DNA from: Hyalella azteca
Lineage: Eukaryota; Arthropoda; Malacostraca; Amphipoda; Hyalellidae
Length of the DNA stretch: 64,000 bases
Assembly (NCBI RefSeq): GCF_000764305.2
Contig: NW_025939466.1
Span: forward strand, 1 to 64,000
Reading direction: 5' to 3'
Part shown: positions 45,000 through 55,029 of the stretch, one piece after another
Position numbering within the stretch: position 1 is the first letter of the stretch
Layout of the letters: each line of letters opens with the position of its first letter
Made by a program: the position numbers and the translations under genes
The notes under the pieces: model-generated
Seen by the model: only the letters and a program-made list of their open reading frames with translations
What the model was told of the DNA's origin: nothing
Database searches by the model: none

Positions 45000-45800
45000 T
45001 AAAGTTGATTGCTGTTTTGCTTCAGTTTTTGTAACGCTCATAGCCAAAGACAGTTCGCATAAAGCGCAGCAATACTGTAACGAAGTCAAGTGAACTTGGC
45101 GATTAGAAATGTTAGTCGGAATTGTAAGTCAATAGAAATTTATAGAACTCGGGCACATTTTTGGATTAACACTCGAAGGAAGTGCGTTACTAGCATAAAC
45201 TAGCAATATTTTTTGATTAGTGAAAAAAATATGTCCAAATGCATTCTTCTACGGCGCTGACTATCAGAACGTAGCTAGATTCATTTCCAGTGGCTAATTT
45301 TCAATAGCCTAAAGTCTTTAAATATTTTTTGCTGCATATTTAACATTTTATAGTATGTTATCCAGTCTCATACCCGGAATTGTTATTGGAGCAAAGTCTA
45401 CGTTCCAGAGACGGAACAATTTTTTCACAGTAACAAGGTCAAAATTTGCGAGAGATGTCATAATTTTAGAACTTCTCTTCATAAATTACATCTCCTGGCT
45501 ATATTTCAATCATCACTGTTACTGTCAATTGATATAGCTATTTCAAAATCGTTTGCTATGAGTATTTTTGAAGAGCCTTTTAAAGTACGAGAGGTTCTGC
45601 AATATAATTTAACCCATATCATGTAAAAATGAACATGAACTGAATTAGTTCGGAGTTACTGCCTGAATTTAAGGGAGATGATGCGTCTTAATGGAACCTG
45701 ACAGATACTCGTATATCAATCACCTCTTATCCTAAAATGCAGCTTGTGTCGAAGTCTTCAAAATTAACATGTTCATTAAAATGCCGGCAATGCCGATCCT
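45000..45800. other. AT-rich intron-like DNA
   Basis: No exon, repeat or transposon signature recognised apart from random short frames. Confidence 0.3.
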
Positions 45801-45806
45801 CACCAG

Positions 45807-47027
45807 GGGCCGTATTATCAAAACTTCGTAACTTTTTGTACTTCCGACAAAAAAGTTACGTGTTACGTAGGTACACCCTAATTTTGGCATTATCAAAACA
45901 TTCGTACGTAAGACTTAGCTAAAAGCGTACTATCAAAACCATCTGGCCAACTGACCAATCAGAGGCTTTGGATTTGTTTACATTCTGTGAACTTCGATGG
46001 CGGGAATCGATGCCTTCGATGGTAACGTTTCAAACTCGTGTTTACTTGTCACTTGCTTCATTGTGCCGCGATGATACATGTCTAGTCTGCTCATATATAT
46101 ATAGCGTACATCGATTCAAATGACCCCCTCCCTTCCCCCCATAGAGGGGGGAAGGGAGGGGGCATTTTTTAACGCATTTTTCAGATTCGGCCTTGTCTGT
46201 CCCGAACGTATCAGGTACCGAATACGCGCGCCCCACGATCGCCCCAAGCTCGACGGGTATTTCAAAAGATTCTCTTTCGGCGCTTATTTCGCTCCGGCAA
46301 CCGGAACCTAAAGCGGACATAGAGCTTCTAATTTACACCGCAAAAAGAATTTGGGGCGACCCTGAGCCAGCGGCTGACAGGCATCCAAATTTTGATAGGG
46401 TATAGACTATCGAATGCCGTCTGTCGGTATTGAGTCGGTATTGCTCCTTGTTGGCCCAGGAAAAGCCGTTCTAAAATAGTTGTGAACTCTGTTTAATAAA
46501 CAGCGTGAGTTGAAGAAGAAATCTGTGTACGGAGCTAAAAATTATGGTTGGCAGAGATATAAAGTACCGACTAGAAGGAATAAATGAATTGAATTTTTGA
46601 AAATGAATGAAAAAATTTGTGAAAATTTTTGAAAAAATAAATTGATTTTTTTACCAATAGCACTGTTTAGCACGATCACATATTTTGATCGTGCAAATGT
46701 TGCACGATCAAGTTGTGGAGCCATCACAAGTAGAGCCATCATTCTATGCGTGTATAATCCGCGCTGTCGGATTACTGACAAAATTCTATCACAAGTCAAG
46801 GTGTAGCTACTTGCTAGTAAATCAAAAGTTTCCTATCACTTCAGCAGACACTCTAAACTTGTGTGGAACTCCACTTACGACATCTCCGAGCAGGCGTACA
46901 GTTACGTTACGTATCTTCACGCGCAAATGTTTTGATAATACCACCTCTAGAGTTACGTCATCAAGTCAGCACTTACGCCACTCGCAAGTCGATTTTGCGT
47001 ACTTACGAAGTTTTGATAATACGGCCC
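45807..47027. mobile_element. TIR element family E, copy 1, CAG target duplication
   Basis: The left end GGGCCGTATTATCAAAACTT is the exact complement of the right end AAGTTTTGATAATACGGCCC. CAG flanks both sides (45804-45806 and 47028-47030). The interior is non-coding and shares blocks with copy 2, such as GCACGATCACAT near 46670 and ACTGACCAATCAGAGGCT near 45950. The 3-bp duplication suggests a PIF/Harbinger-type element. Confidence 0.85.
46124..46162. other. C/G-rich perfect hairpin inside element E
   Basis: CCCCCTCCCTTCCCCCC at 46124-46140 is followed, after a short spacer, by GGGGGGAAGGGAGGGGG at 46146-46162. The arms are perfectly complementary, and each strand alone has the runs needed for a G-quadruplex or i-motif. 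Confidence 0.8.
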
Positions 47028-47263
47028 CAGATCCCGCGCACGCCGGGAAGACAGTACAGGGGATTTTTTCATATTTCTATTTGACCGGGCTATAAGTGTA
47101 ATTTAAGCTGAACCAATCTTAAGACGGACTCCCAGTGGTTACTCGACATTTCATCAGGTTCTGATGACGTCCACATTCGTGGTATGCGATGAACATCCTG
47201 AAGCTCTTCTTAATAGCGGTTGCAGTTTCTCAAGGTGCCTTCATATTATGAACTAGAGTGTCG

Positions 47264-48720
47264 GGGAGCGCAGCCGTACACCACCAATTTTGTGCACCAA
47301 TAAATCCTGAATCGAATGCCTTGGATCTCTCCGGACATCCACCAATCAGCCGTGAACCACTCGGCTTTGTCCTCCTCCGGCCTTGCATAAAACCTGCCTT
47401 GCACCACCAGGCCGCGGATCGCATATGACTTCCAGGCATCGTTAAGTTACGTAATTTTACGTTCACCGCATCTGAGGTTAGGTTTCAGATAGCATAGTTC
47501 TGTTCCAAAATTTATCGTCCTTCGACGAGTGGACGTTCGACCGAGGGCTGGTTCGACGCACAGCCAAGATACGGACGGCTTGAAGTGTTGAAGGCTACGT
47601 CCCGGAAGGCAGGAATCATAGAATAGAATAGAATAGAAGTGTCGGCGTGTAAGAAATAGGCCCATGGCCTGTTGCCACTTCTTGAACTTTTCGTGACTTG
47701 ATTCACAAGGTGATGGTCCATTTCATCCAGGGCCGGATTATCAAAACATCGCTAAGTACACGTAGCGACTTACGTGTGGCGTAAGTGCTGATATGAAAAA
47801 GTATTATTCTTCATATCAGCGGTGCATTATTGAAACATTTGTGCGGGAAGCTACGTACAAGAAGTCGTACGTAGCTCTACGCCTGCTCGGAGGTGTCGTA
47901 AGTGGAGTTACGTAGACGTTTTGAGTGTGCCGAAGCAATATAAAACTATTGATTTAATTGCAACACGGTGAATTGTGATAGAATTTTGTCAATAATTCAA
48001 CATAGGCATAATATGTGATCGTGCTAAACGGTGCTTTTTGAGGAAAAAATTTCAATTAAGTTATGCCAGCTAATTTCTTTTCCTTTTGTGCTATAATTTG
48101 CAAGCAATTCTTGATATTCGTATCTAAGAGTTTTATGATCATTCACTATAATAATATCTCATGACTTTTTGATTCAAAAGTAAGTGGAGTTTAACAAGCC
48201 AACCATTTTTCTAGCTACGTACACAAATTCCTTTCTTTCTCCGTTGATAGTTGAACTCCAATTCACAAAATGTTCTAAATTCTAGGTCGCTCTCTAAAAA
48301 GTCCTCAAATTTTGATGGGAAAAATGTAATTTTTTGCCTTGATTGCAAAAAAATTACAATCAAGGCGTTGTCATTGCTATTTAGACAACGTCTCACTCAT
48401 TACTCCATATGCTCCCTAGTCAGTCAACGCAGATGACGCTGACACAATACAACCTCCTTTCATCCACGCGCACTGCGTACTGAGTCGACAGGAGCTAGGA
48501 ATGGCAAATTCGAAGCTTCTGATTGGTCAGTTGGTTGGATGGTTTCGATAATACCTTTTCAGAAAAGTCTTGCGTAAGACAGTTTTGTTAATGCCAAATT
48601 TTGACTGACTTAGGCCATACGTAACTTTTTTAAACGTAAGTACGAAAAGTTACGTGTACTAAGCGAAGTTTCGTTAATCTCTGCCCAGGGCAGTGCATGG
48701 TGGTCTTCGGCAGGCGACCC
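47264..48720. mobile_element. Repeat family A, copy 2, with a perfect 8-bp target duplication
   Basis: GAGTGTCG flanks both ends (47256-47263 and 48721-48728), an 8-bp duplication typical of hAT transposons. The ends are GGGAGCGCAGCCG (left) and TTCGGCAGGCGACCC (right). It matches copy 1 at 18042-18444 and has about 100 bp that copy 1 has lost. A family E element is nested within at 47731-48685. Confidence 0.82.
47731..48685. mobile_element. TIR element family E, copy 2, nested in family A
   Basis: The left end is GGCCGGATTATCAAAACATC and the right end GTTAATCTCTGCC, a decayed TIR pair. CAG lies on both sides (47728-47730 and 48686-48688). The uninterrupted target CCAGGGCAG is seen in family A copy 1, so the boundaries are firm. 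Inner blocks match copy 1 in inverted order. Confidence 0.82.
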
Positions 48721-49040
48721 GAGTGTCGCGTGTCATGGGAGCTCTCTATCTTTAATTGGCATAGATTCTGTTTTTGGGGGGGAAGCAATGCTTTCCTCAT
48801 AAGTAACATCATGAGGCATAATTTTCATGTTATATGGTATCTGAATAATTAAAATTATTTAAGAAAGGAAAACACAAATGAATAAAATCGGAATCATCTT
48901 TGAGAAATTGTAATTTTTCTATGGTTTTACCTTGTTGCCAATGACGGAAAACCCCTGATTTGGGGGGCGCAAAGCCCCCGGTTTTACCCCGCGCCTCTAC
49001 GCGTATTGTGCTTTGCACGAGCTCTCATTATTCTACTCAC

Positions 49041-49115
49041 AGTACGTGCGATTGTAGAGCGAGGTAAAGTTTTCACTCTCGCAATCCCACAGCCCAAACC
49101 TCTGCTCCAATCTCG
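49041..49115 (-). CDS. Possible CTLD N-terminal exon
   Basis: Opens after AACTTCCAG and ends at TACT|GTGAGT, phase 1 at both ends. Encodes LEQRFGLWDCESENFTSLYN, then RTY. The C...F.SLYNRTYC spacing resembles a CTLD start (compare SLHDNKCYY at 728). The match is weak and the length is short, so this could be chance. Confidence 0.35.
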
Positions 49116-49184
49116 CTGGAAGTTTCACCACTAATGATCACCCTGGCGTTGCGCTGGGGCGAGCGTTGGCGCAGGCAAGTTCAC

Positions 49185-49935
49185 CCGCGGCTGGCTTCCA
49201 GACTGCGGCGATTTCTGACTGGGAAGGAGTACTGTAGAAATCTATCTCCTCCTAGGATTTTCAAGCTACAACATCGAGATGCATATCATTCGATGCGTAA
49301 GGACCATATCTATCAATTGGTCCTTGCTGTTTTTCGAAATTCTTGTTTTTGTGGGTGGAGTGGGCATTTTTCGAAAAAATTTTGATTTCTCCCCCAACCC
49401 TTTCGAATTTCCCTCCCCTTTTCAAAATATTTTCAAAACCATAACGAAATTGAAAAAAAAAGCTACGACCAATCTCTAGATCTTTTATTTGCGAATCGAA
49501 TGGCATATCTCTCATTGCTGTAACTTGAAAACTATAGGAGGAGATAGGTTTGCAGTGCCAATAAGTGTGAATGTTCAGTAGAGCGCGGCAAAGTCCCGAG
49601 CGCCTCGAAATATGTATGCATTCAAGATGGCATGGATACAAGACTAGACGTTACTGGAGCTGAAATTCAGTCAAAGATGGTGGGAAAGACTGCATGAGCA
49701 CCATCCCACACGACAGCAGCCGGGTAACTAAAGATCAGCGTCTTCAGGTCGTCTATTTATGTGCCTGGCTGGTAATTTTCGTCTATATTATATGTGAAAG
49801 AACTCCCCCACCCCTAACCCTTTCGCGAACTGTCGCCAAGGCATAAATCAACGTACAGAGATGATTTTGGTGCCGTTGGATAGATAAGAATGTCAGCTTT
49901 AAGGTGAGACTAAAAACCGGAAAAGTGAAATTTAC
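49185..49935. mobile_element. Foldback family B, copy 4, opposite orientation
   Basis: Arms 49242-49331 and 49461-49547 carry the family's TCTCCTCCTAGG borders. The stem tip holds ATTGGTC and is looser than in the other copies. The loop is C-rich (CTCCCCCAACCC, CCCTCCCC), the reverse of the G-rich loops elsewhere. GTCAGCTTTAAGGTGAGAC near 49890 mirrors the left sequence of copies 2 and 3. Confidence 0.7.
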
Positions 49936-49959
49936 GATTTTTGCCCCAGAAATTCGGGC

Positions 49960-50285
49960 GGTAATGGGATATTACTTGTACAACTCGCTAGCTGAAGCAA
50001 ATTGACTGGTATGTTGGCTGATGGCTAGGCGTATTTTGTTCTTCAAACGAGGTAGGATCCTTGGACAGTCATTGTACACAATTGATTCAAGATAACCCCA
50101 TAAACACACATCCACTTGCCCTAAACGTGTTCACCCACGTAACAATCGATGTCTGATTAGTAACCCGACTGAAGGACGAATACGGAACAGAGTACGGAAT
50201 GCTCCTCGAGTAACGATAATGGAACGGCCATTAGAAAAGTACGCCTCGACAGCAAACGCACGCTGTTCACTTGTCCAACGCATAG
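49960..50285 (-). pseudogene. Collapsed DDE transposon with DUF4817 helix-turn-helix
   Basis: From 50285 the minus strand reads MRWTSEQRAFAVEAYFSNGR, then SIIVTRGAFRTLF and IRPSVGLL. This is the DUF4817 DNA-binding domain at the N-terminus of a common arthropod IS630-like transposase. A short way on the frame reads VDVCLWGYLESIVYND and LPRLKNKIRLAI, the C-terminal end of the DDE domain of the same proteins. The catalytic core between them is deleted and a stop lies at the joint. Confidence 0.7.
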
Positions 50286-50299
50286 TGGCAACTGACTAG

Positions 50300-51210
50300 G
50301 CAGGAAACAAAACTTCATGACCTTGCCTTTCATGTGAAGTACTCACCGTCCTTTCCCCACAAAGGACGTCCTTCGCGATACGTGTACGTCAATATGCTTA
50401 TATAATTTGCACGCATGCAAATTATCTTCAGCGCGCTTCAACACGTGTCCGTCAACTTGCGGAAATGGTCAACATGTGGTCATAATGTTATGTTAATGGT
50501 CATATGTTATCCCGCGAGTTTGTTAGCAGCGCCCCCGTAAAAGCACATTCATTGCTGCGCGGTATATAGTATAGATATACATTAGAATTAGAAAACATGC
50601 CATTGCGCCGAATGCTCTCACAGAGGTTGGTTGTATGGCGTCGACGCTCATGACATAATGCCACGACTTCATTGCATACGGTTGATTCAATGCTTGATCT
50701 CTCTAGGTCACTATGCTGTTAAATTTATCTATGACTTCATTGCTAAAAAAAATTTAATTGCATAAACTGATGAATAGCTACGTTTCCTGAGCCTCCAATA
50801 ATAGAGAAATGTTTTTCTGATATACTAAAAAAATACGATTACGTCAATTCTGAGATTTAGACGCCCGATTCTAACATTTGCACACGAGGTAGAAACTTAT
50901 TCAAAACCGTTTTGGACGAGGAGATTCGAGTTGCAGTGAGTTATAAATATATTTCTAGTTATTCAGGGAAGAAGATAAATTTCAAATTTACGCGTTTAAA
51001 CATAGTTTGTGAACGATTATATGACATAAAATACAAGTGGTTTCGTGGTTTAATGCGCTACTGTTTCTTGGTGAATAGTAATGTAAACGAGCGATCCCAA
51101 CACTATCCAATCGTATAAGAAATTGATCCTTAAATTAAGGATTTAATCTAGCAGTAAAAAGAGCAAAATATAACAAAAACAGCGACAAAGCTTCATTGTC
51201 GTCTTCGCGG
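50300..51210. other. Non-coding stretch
   Basis: Includes the palindrome-like TAATTTGCACGCATGCAAATTA near 50404-50425 and no recognisable gene. Confidence 0.4.
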
Positions 51211-51238
51211 CTGAACTAAGACGTGGCTGAGTGAAGTA

Positions 51239-51330
51239 AGACGTTGCCGAGTGGACGAAGACTAAGACTCGCGCGCGTCCGACTGTAGTCTTGACAGTCT
51301 TGGCAGGGGTTCGAATCTCGGCAGGTGACA
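51239..51330 (+). repeat. tRNA-like element with a long variable arm
   Basis: TTGCCGAGTGGACGAAGAC fits an A box of the serine/leucine tRNA type, and GGGGTTCGAATCTCGGC a B box and T arm. Between them is a paired arm (AAGACT...AGTCTT). A partial copy of the A-box part (GTGGCTGAGTGAAGTAAGAC) lies just upstream. The ends do not pair as an acceptor stem, so a tRNA pseudogene or SINE is more likely than a functional gene. Confidence 0.5.
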
Positions 51331-51339
51331 CCCAGATTC

Positions 51340-53060
51340 TTCAACCAGAGTTTGACAGTGGTGAATGAAGTTTTATGATGCCTATACATACCAATTTTGA
51401 TTGTTTAGTAATTATATATATGTATATATATATGAACGAATGAATATGTGACTAATTTTTATTTGAAGGAGAAAAGTGTCGAAATCGATAGACAGTAAAA
51501 AATAGTTTTTCTCTATTTGGCCAGAGGCTGCCATGGCTTTTACCGGGATTGGCCGGAGGAGTAGAATATATGGGAATGATTTTATCCAGCGCTAGAAACT
51601 GTACAAGAATATTGCAGAGATTCTGAAAAGTTTATCGTGTTCTCCGTAGATTTGTAGATTTATTTGTGTTTTTTTTTTCTTCTGAAGCACGCAGGTCTCT
51701 CAAAATCAAAATTTTGAACCATTTGGACATCTTTGATGAACAGAAATCTCAAAACTTCAATTTAACCAAAAAAGACTCTCAAAACAACGAAGACTGAACG
51801 TCGGTATGACGTCAAGCTATATACAAGGTTGGCAGAGCAAATAGGCAAGAGTTATAAAACGGAGAATGCTTGCACATACACCTATTTTTGCTGTTCTGCT
51901 CCCTGCGCATTCATGCCGAGCAGTGCAACACCTCTGCATCTGATAGTGATTTTAAAGTTATAGCTTCCACATCAGGTTTTACTGATCTGCGAATTTTAGA
52001 ATCCAGGTATATATTCAAAGAGAAGCCAAGTCTGAATGCCGCGTTTAGCTCCATTCCTCTGGAAATAGTAAATAGGTAGGCCCGTTTACTAGTGTTCATT
52101 TCATGTCGTCATTTGCTTGTTTCCATTTTAATACCTGACAGTGGATTATACTTTTTAAAAAAAAGGATATTGTATTCGTGTTTCTAGGACTTGTGTTATG
52201 AACTGACGATGGAGCTGGACTTCGAAGCGCTTTATCTTATAAATTAAGAAATGGCGAATTTTTTGTGGTATTGTCTTTGCTTTTAAATTCCTGTTTAACT
52301 TGCGATTTGAGCAAACGGTGAACGGGGTTTTATTGTTGAATTTACGGTGGAAGCAGATTAGAGCCTTAAACATTTCTAGAGTGATTGCTCAAAGTTAAAA
52401 AAGTAAAAGTTGTGATGCCTCCATATCTCAACGGTAAACATTTATTTTTTGAATGAGTTCCGCCAGCTTGGTCCAAATATCGAGACAGCGCGTCCTGTTT
52501 ACAAAGTTTTTTCATCATATGTCGACCGATGACGACTCGCTTCATGAAATTAGAATCCTGGAAAATATTGTCAAGGATAATCTTCTTGAGCTGTCAATAT
52601 TCTTCAGAAAAGCTTTCTTCAAATCATAAATTATCATTCGTTAGTAAAAAGTAAAAAGTTCATAACATAAGCGTACAAAAACGATAACCATCAAAAATTG
52701 AAGCTTTGAAAAATGCATCTATTATGATTGATTAATTATACTCTTAATGAGTAGGACTGAAAATGATCGGATCACAAGGTTTTTATTCAAAATGAAACTG
52801 GTCTCGTTTGCGGTATTCGTTAATATTTCTACTGGAACCAGTTGGAACAATGAACGCAAATTTCATCTTAAATTTTAATTTAAATTTATTGGAAAGATTT
52901 ATCCTAAGTTAATTCATTAGAGAAAAGTATCACACTCATTATAAGTCCTAAATATTCCTCTTGGGCAGCTGAATAGTATACGTAAAGTTCCAAATGAATT
53001 TTATTCACATGAATCGCGCTAACCGCACACATGCATGAGATTTAAATAATCCTCGCTTCG
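51340..53060. other. Non-coding stretch
   Basis: No exon recognised. A block at 52197-52240 (AACTGACGATGGAGCTGGAC) is shared with 12505-12535 on the opposite strand. Confidence 0.35.
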
Positions 53061-53075
53061 TGAAACTTTCCTTAC

Positions 53076-53130
53076 CTTCATGCCATGAGATGACTAAACA
53101 TAACAAGAAGATAAACTCTGACACCGGCAT
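53076..53130 (-). CDS. Candidate first exon of the lectin gene (signal peptide)
   Basis: From ATG at 53130 the exon encodes MPVSEFIFLLCLVISWHE and ends at GAAG|GTAAGG in phase 1, the phase used by most lectin exons. The hydrophobic core FIFLLCLVI after a short N-terminus is a good signal peptide. A second in-frame ATG lies four codons upstream (53142) and would add MELE. Upstream in-frame stops limit it to these starts. That it belongs to the lectin gene is inferred from strand, phase and secretion signal; the next exon is uncertain. Confidence 0.55.
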
Positions 53131-53319
53131 CTCGAGCTCCATCTCCAGCCCGGTACTCAGTTACGTTGAATCAGCAGCAGGACTGCTGGTCAAACCAAAC
53201 GTCCGGACCACAGCTACTATGACGAACAATGAGCGGTGGATGCGCACTCGAAATATCGTTTTCACTGATTACGGGCTGATGATTACGAATCGAACAATGT
53301 AAGCAGACTCTAGGAAATC

Positions 53320-54720
53320 AGTATCGCTTTGTCCGCAAGCTCTTATCATGCATTGTCTCGCTACCCGCAGTAGCTCTACAGATTTTTTCATTCGTTTTGC
53401 TACCTATAGTGCTTTTCGAAACTTATCTATACAAATTCGATGCAGCCAAAGGTTTGATTCCTAAAGTACTACTTTAGGAATTAGGAGTACTACTTCACTA
53501 TTTTGGTGTACTAGCTACTCAAATAAGGAGACATCAACTGAGAATAAATTCTAGGTCTGCAAATGACCGTAAGTTTGAAGTTTGCAATGAGTTTAATGAA
53601 CACTTTATTTTGTAGACATTTAGTTATTGAAAATGTATATTTATCTCACATCAAATAATCCTAAAAATTAAATACTTATTTAAATTAAGGGCCATAAAAT
53701 ATTTACTGCAAAGTAGTCATAATTTCCATAAATGCCATAACAAAATTTCAAATATGATTAATTTTCAATACTATATAGCAGGTAAGCTCGCTGGTTGTCC
53801 GGAATGGATGATTCATGCAATTTCGAATGTGATGTTTCAAACTTCGGTAATTAGAACCTCGTCAACGACATATTTCACACAGAAGCTGGAACTCCCATTT
53901 TATTCTCAGAGCAAAATGAAAAAATAGTTTTAGTTTTATTTAAAGTTAGAAATACCAATATAAAAATCCATTTTTGAGTACACCCTCGAATTCTCGTTTT
54001 GCAATTCCTTATTATTGTTAGACTAAGCATAAAATATCGGAGCCAGTTAGAATTTCAACACCATTTATATTGCGTCTACGTGTGCGAACAGCCCCTAAAT
54101 ATTTGCAGTGTCTTGTGATATACCCAAATATAAAATTAGGGTGGAGCTCCAATGATTATATGTGGCGAAGGCAGATTATACGTGGCGTAACAGTGGATGC
54201 ACGGCCACATATATCAAAAATCGACGGTAAAACGGCACTAAATCGAGAGGTTGTGCGAGTATAGGTGGCATACATCTATGAATCATCGATGATTTATAGG
54301 GTCTTATTCATCGCTGGCACAATGCATTTTTACCACGATCGAGTGGCCATATCTTAATCATTGCTCAAGCGCCGCCAATGAAATTTAAATACAGTGAATT
54401 GAGTTTGAAGTTGGATTATCAAAGTTTGAAATGTGCATAAAGCGTGCTAAAAGGCATTGAATGATGCTTATGAAATATATTCTACAATTTGATTACCAAT
54501 TTGGATTCATTTTACTCCAGAACGTAAATGATCCATGTCATCTTTAGTTAACACAGAATAAGAACTAATCAATCATAAATGAATGAATATCATGGTCCTA
54601 AATCTCTCAATTGTTCTCTCACACATTCGACAGACGAACCTGCAGGACACGCTCGATGATAATTAATCGATTCAATCCGCTGATGAAAGATTTATTCTGA
54701 AATATTAAGGAAGGAGAAAT
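53320..54720. other. AT-rich DNA without recognised genes
   Basis: Upstream of the candidate first exon on the minus strand. It probably contains its promoter, but no convincing TATA or initiator pair stands out. Confidence 0.3.
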
Positions 54721-54730
54721 AGGGTATTAC

Positions 54731-54990
54731 CTGGTGAAATCGAAATAATCGTGCTCTGATTTGGCATCCATTGCAGAAGATAACCAAAGCCATATTCGCC
54801 TATGGTTGGTCAAAGCATTATTCCCAGTAGCACATCTAATTATTGGAACAATAGTAATATCATTGCGCTTCTGAGGTTCTTCTAGCCGGGCAATGAATAT
54901 TTCGGGTCGGGTATAAGCGGATATCTTTTCGCTTGCTAGTGTTCGGAGATCAGCAAGCGTACAATAAATCGGAAGTTTCAATCGGTCCAT
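54731..54990 (-). CDS. Possible first coding exon of an unrecognised gene
   Basis: An ATG at 54990 follows a TGTGTTCTTAG acceptor-like site by a few bases. The frame stays open for 86 codons (MDRLKLPIYCTLADLRTLAS, then YTRPEIFIARLEEP) to ACCAG|GTAATA. Balanced composition and both splice signals make it better than chance, but I recognise no domain. Confidence 0.3.
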
Positions 54991-55029
54991 GATTATCACT
55001 AAGAACACAAGATGGTATGGTACCATTTC

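Larger units (their letters stand above)
569..53130 (-). other. Inferred locus of a multi-domain C-type lectin-like gene
   Basis: This span joins about eighteen minus-strand exons listed separately below. Seen directly: CTLD motifs (C-x-GW, WIGL, GEPN, WND..C, FVC) in short open segments, each with AG/GT borders. Between neighbours that can be paired the splice phases match: mostly phase 1, with a 0/2 series at 39253-40571 continuing to a phase-2 acceptor at 35753. An exon with a hydrophobic leader at the far right fits a signal peptide. In the family, tandem CTLDs make secreted or membrane lectins that bind carbohydrate or pathogen surfaces; the EPN-type motifs in two middle exons suggest mannose-type binding in at least some domains. 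That all exons belong to one transcript is inference. Several expected exons are not found, so the gene could be partly decayed or could be two genes. The 3' end lies outside the window. Confidence 0.6.

Noticed and set aside
46685..47095. 136-codon plus-strand open frame
   Set aside because: It crosses the right terminal repeat of element E, so it is not a gene.
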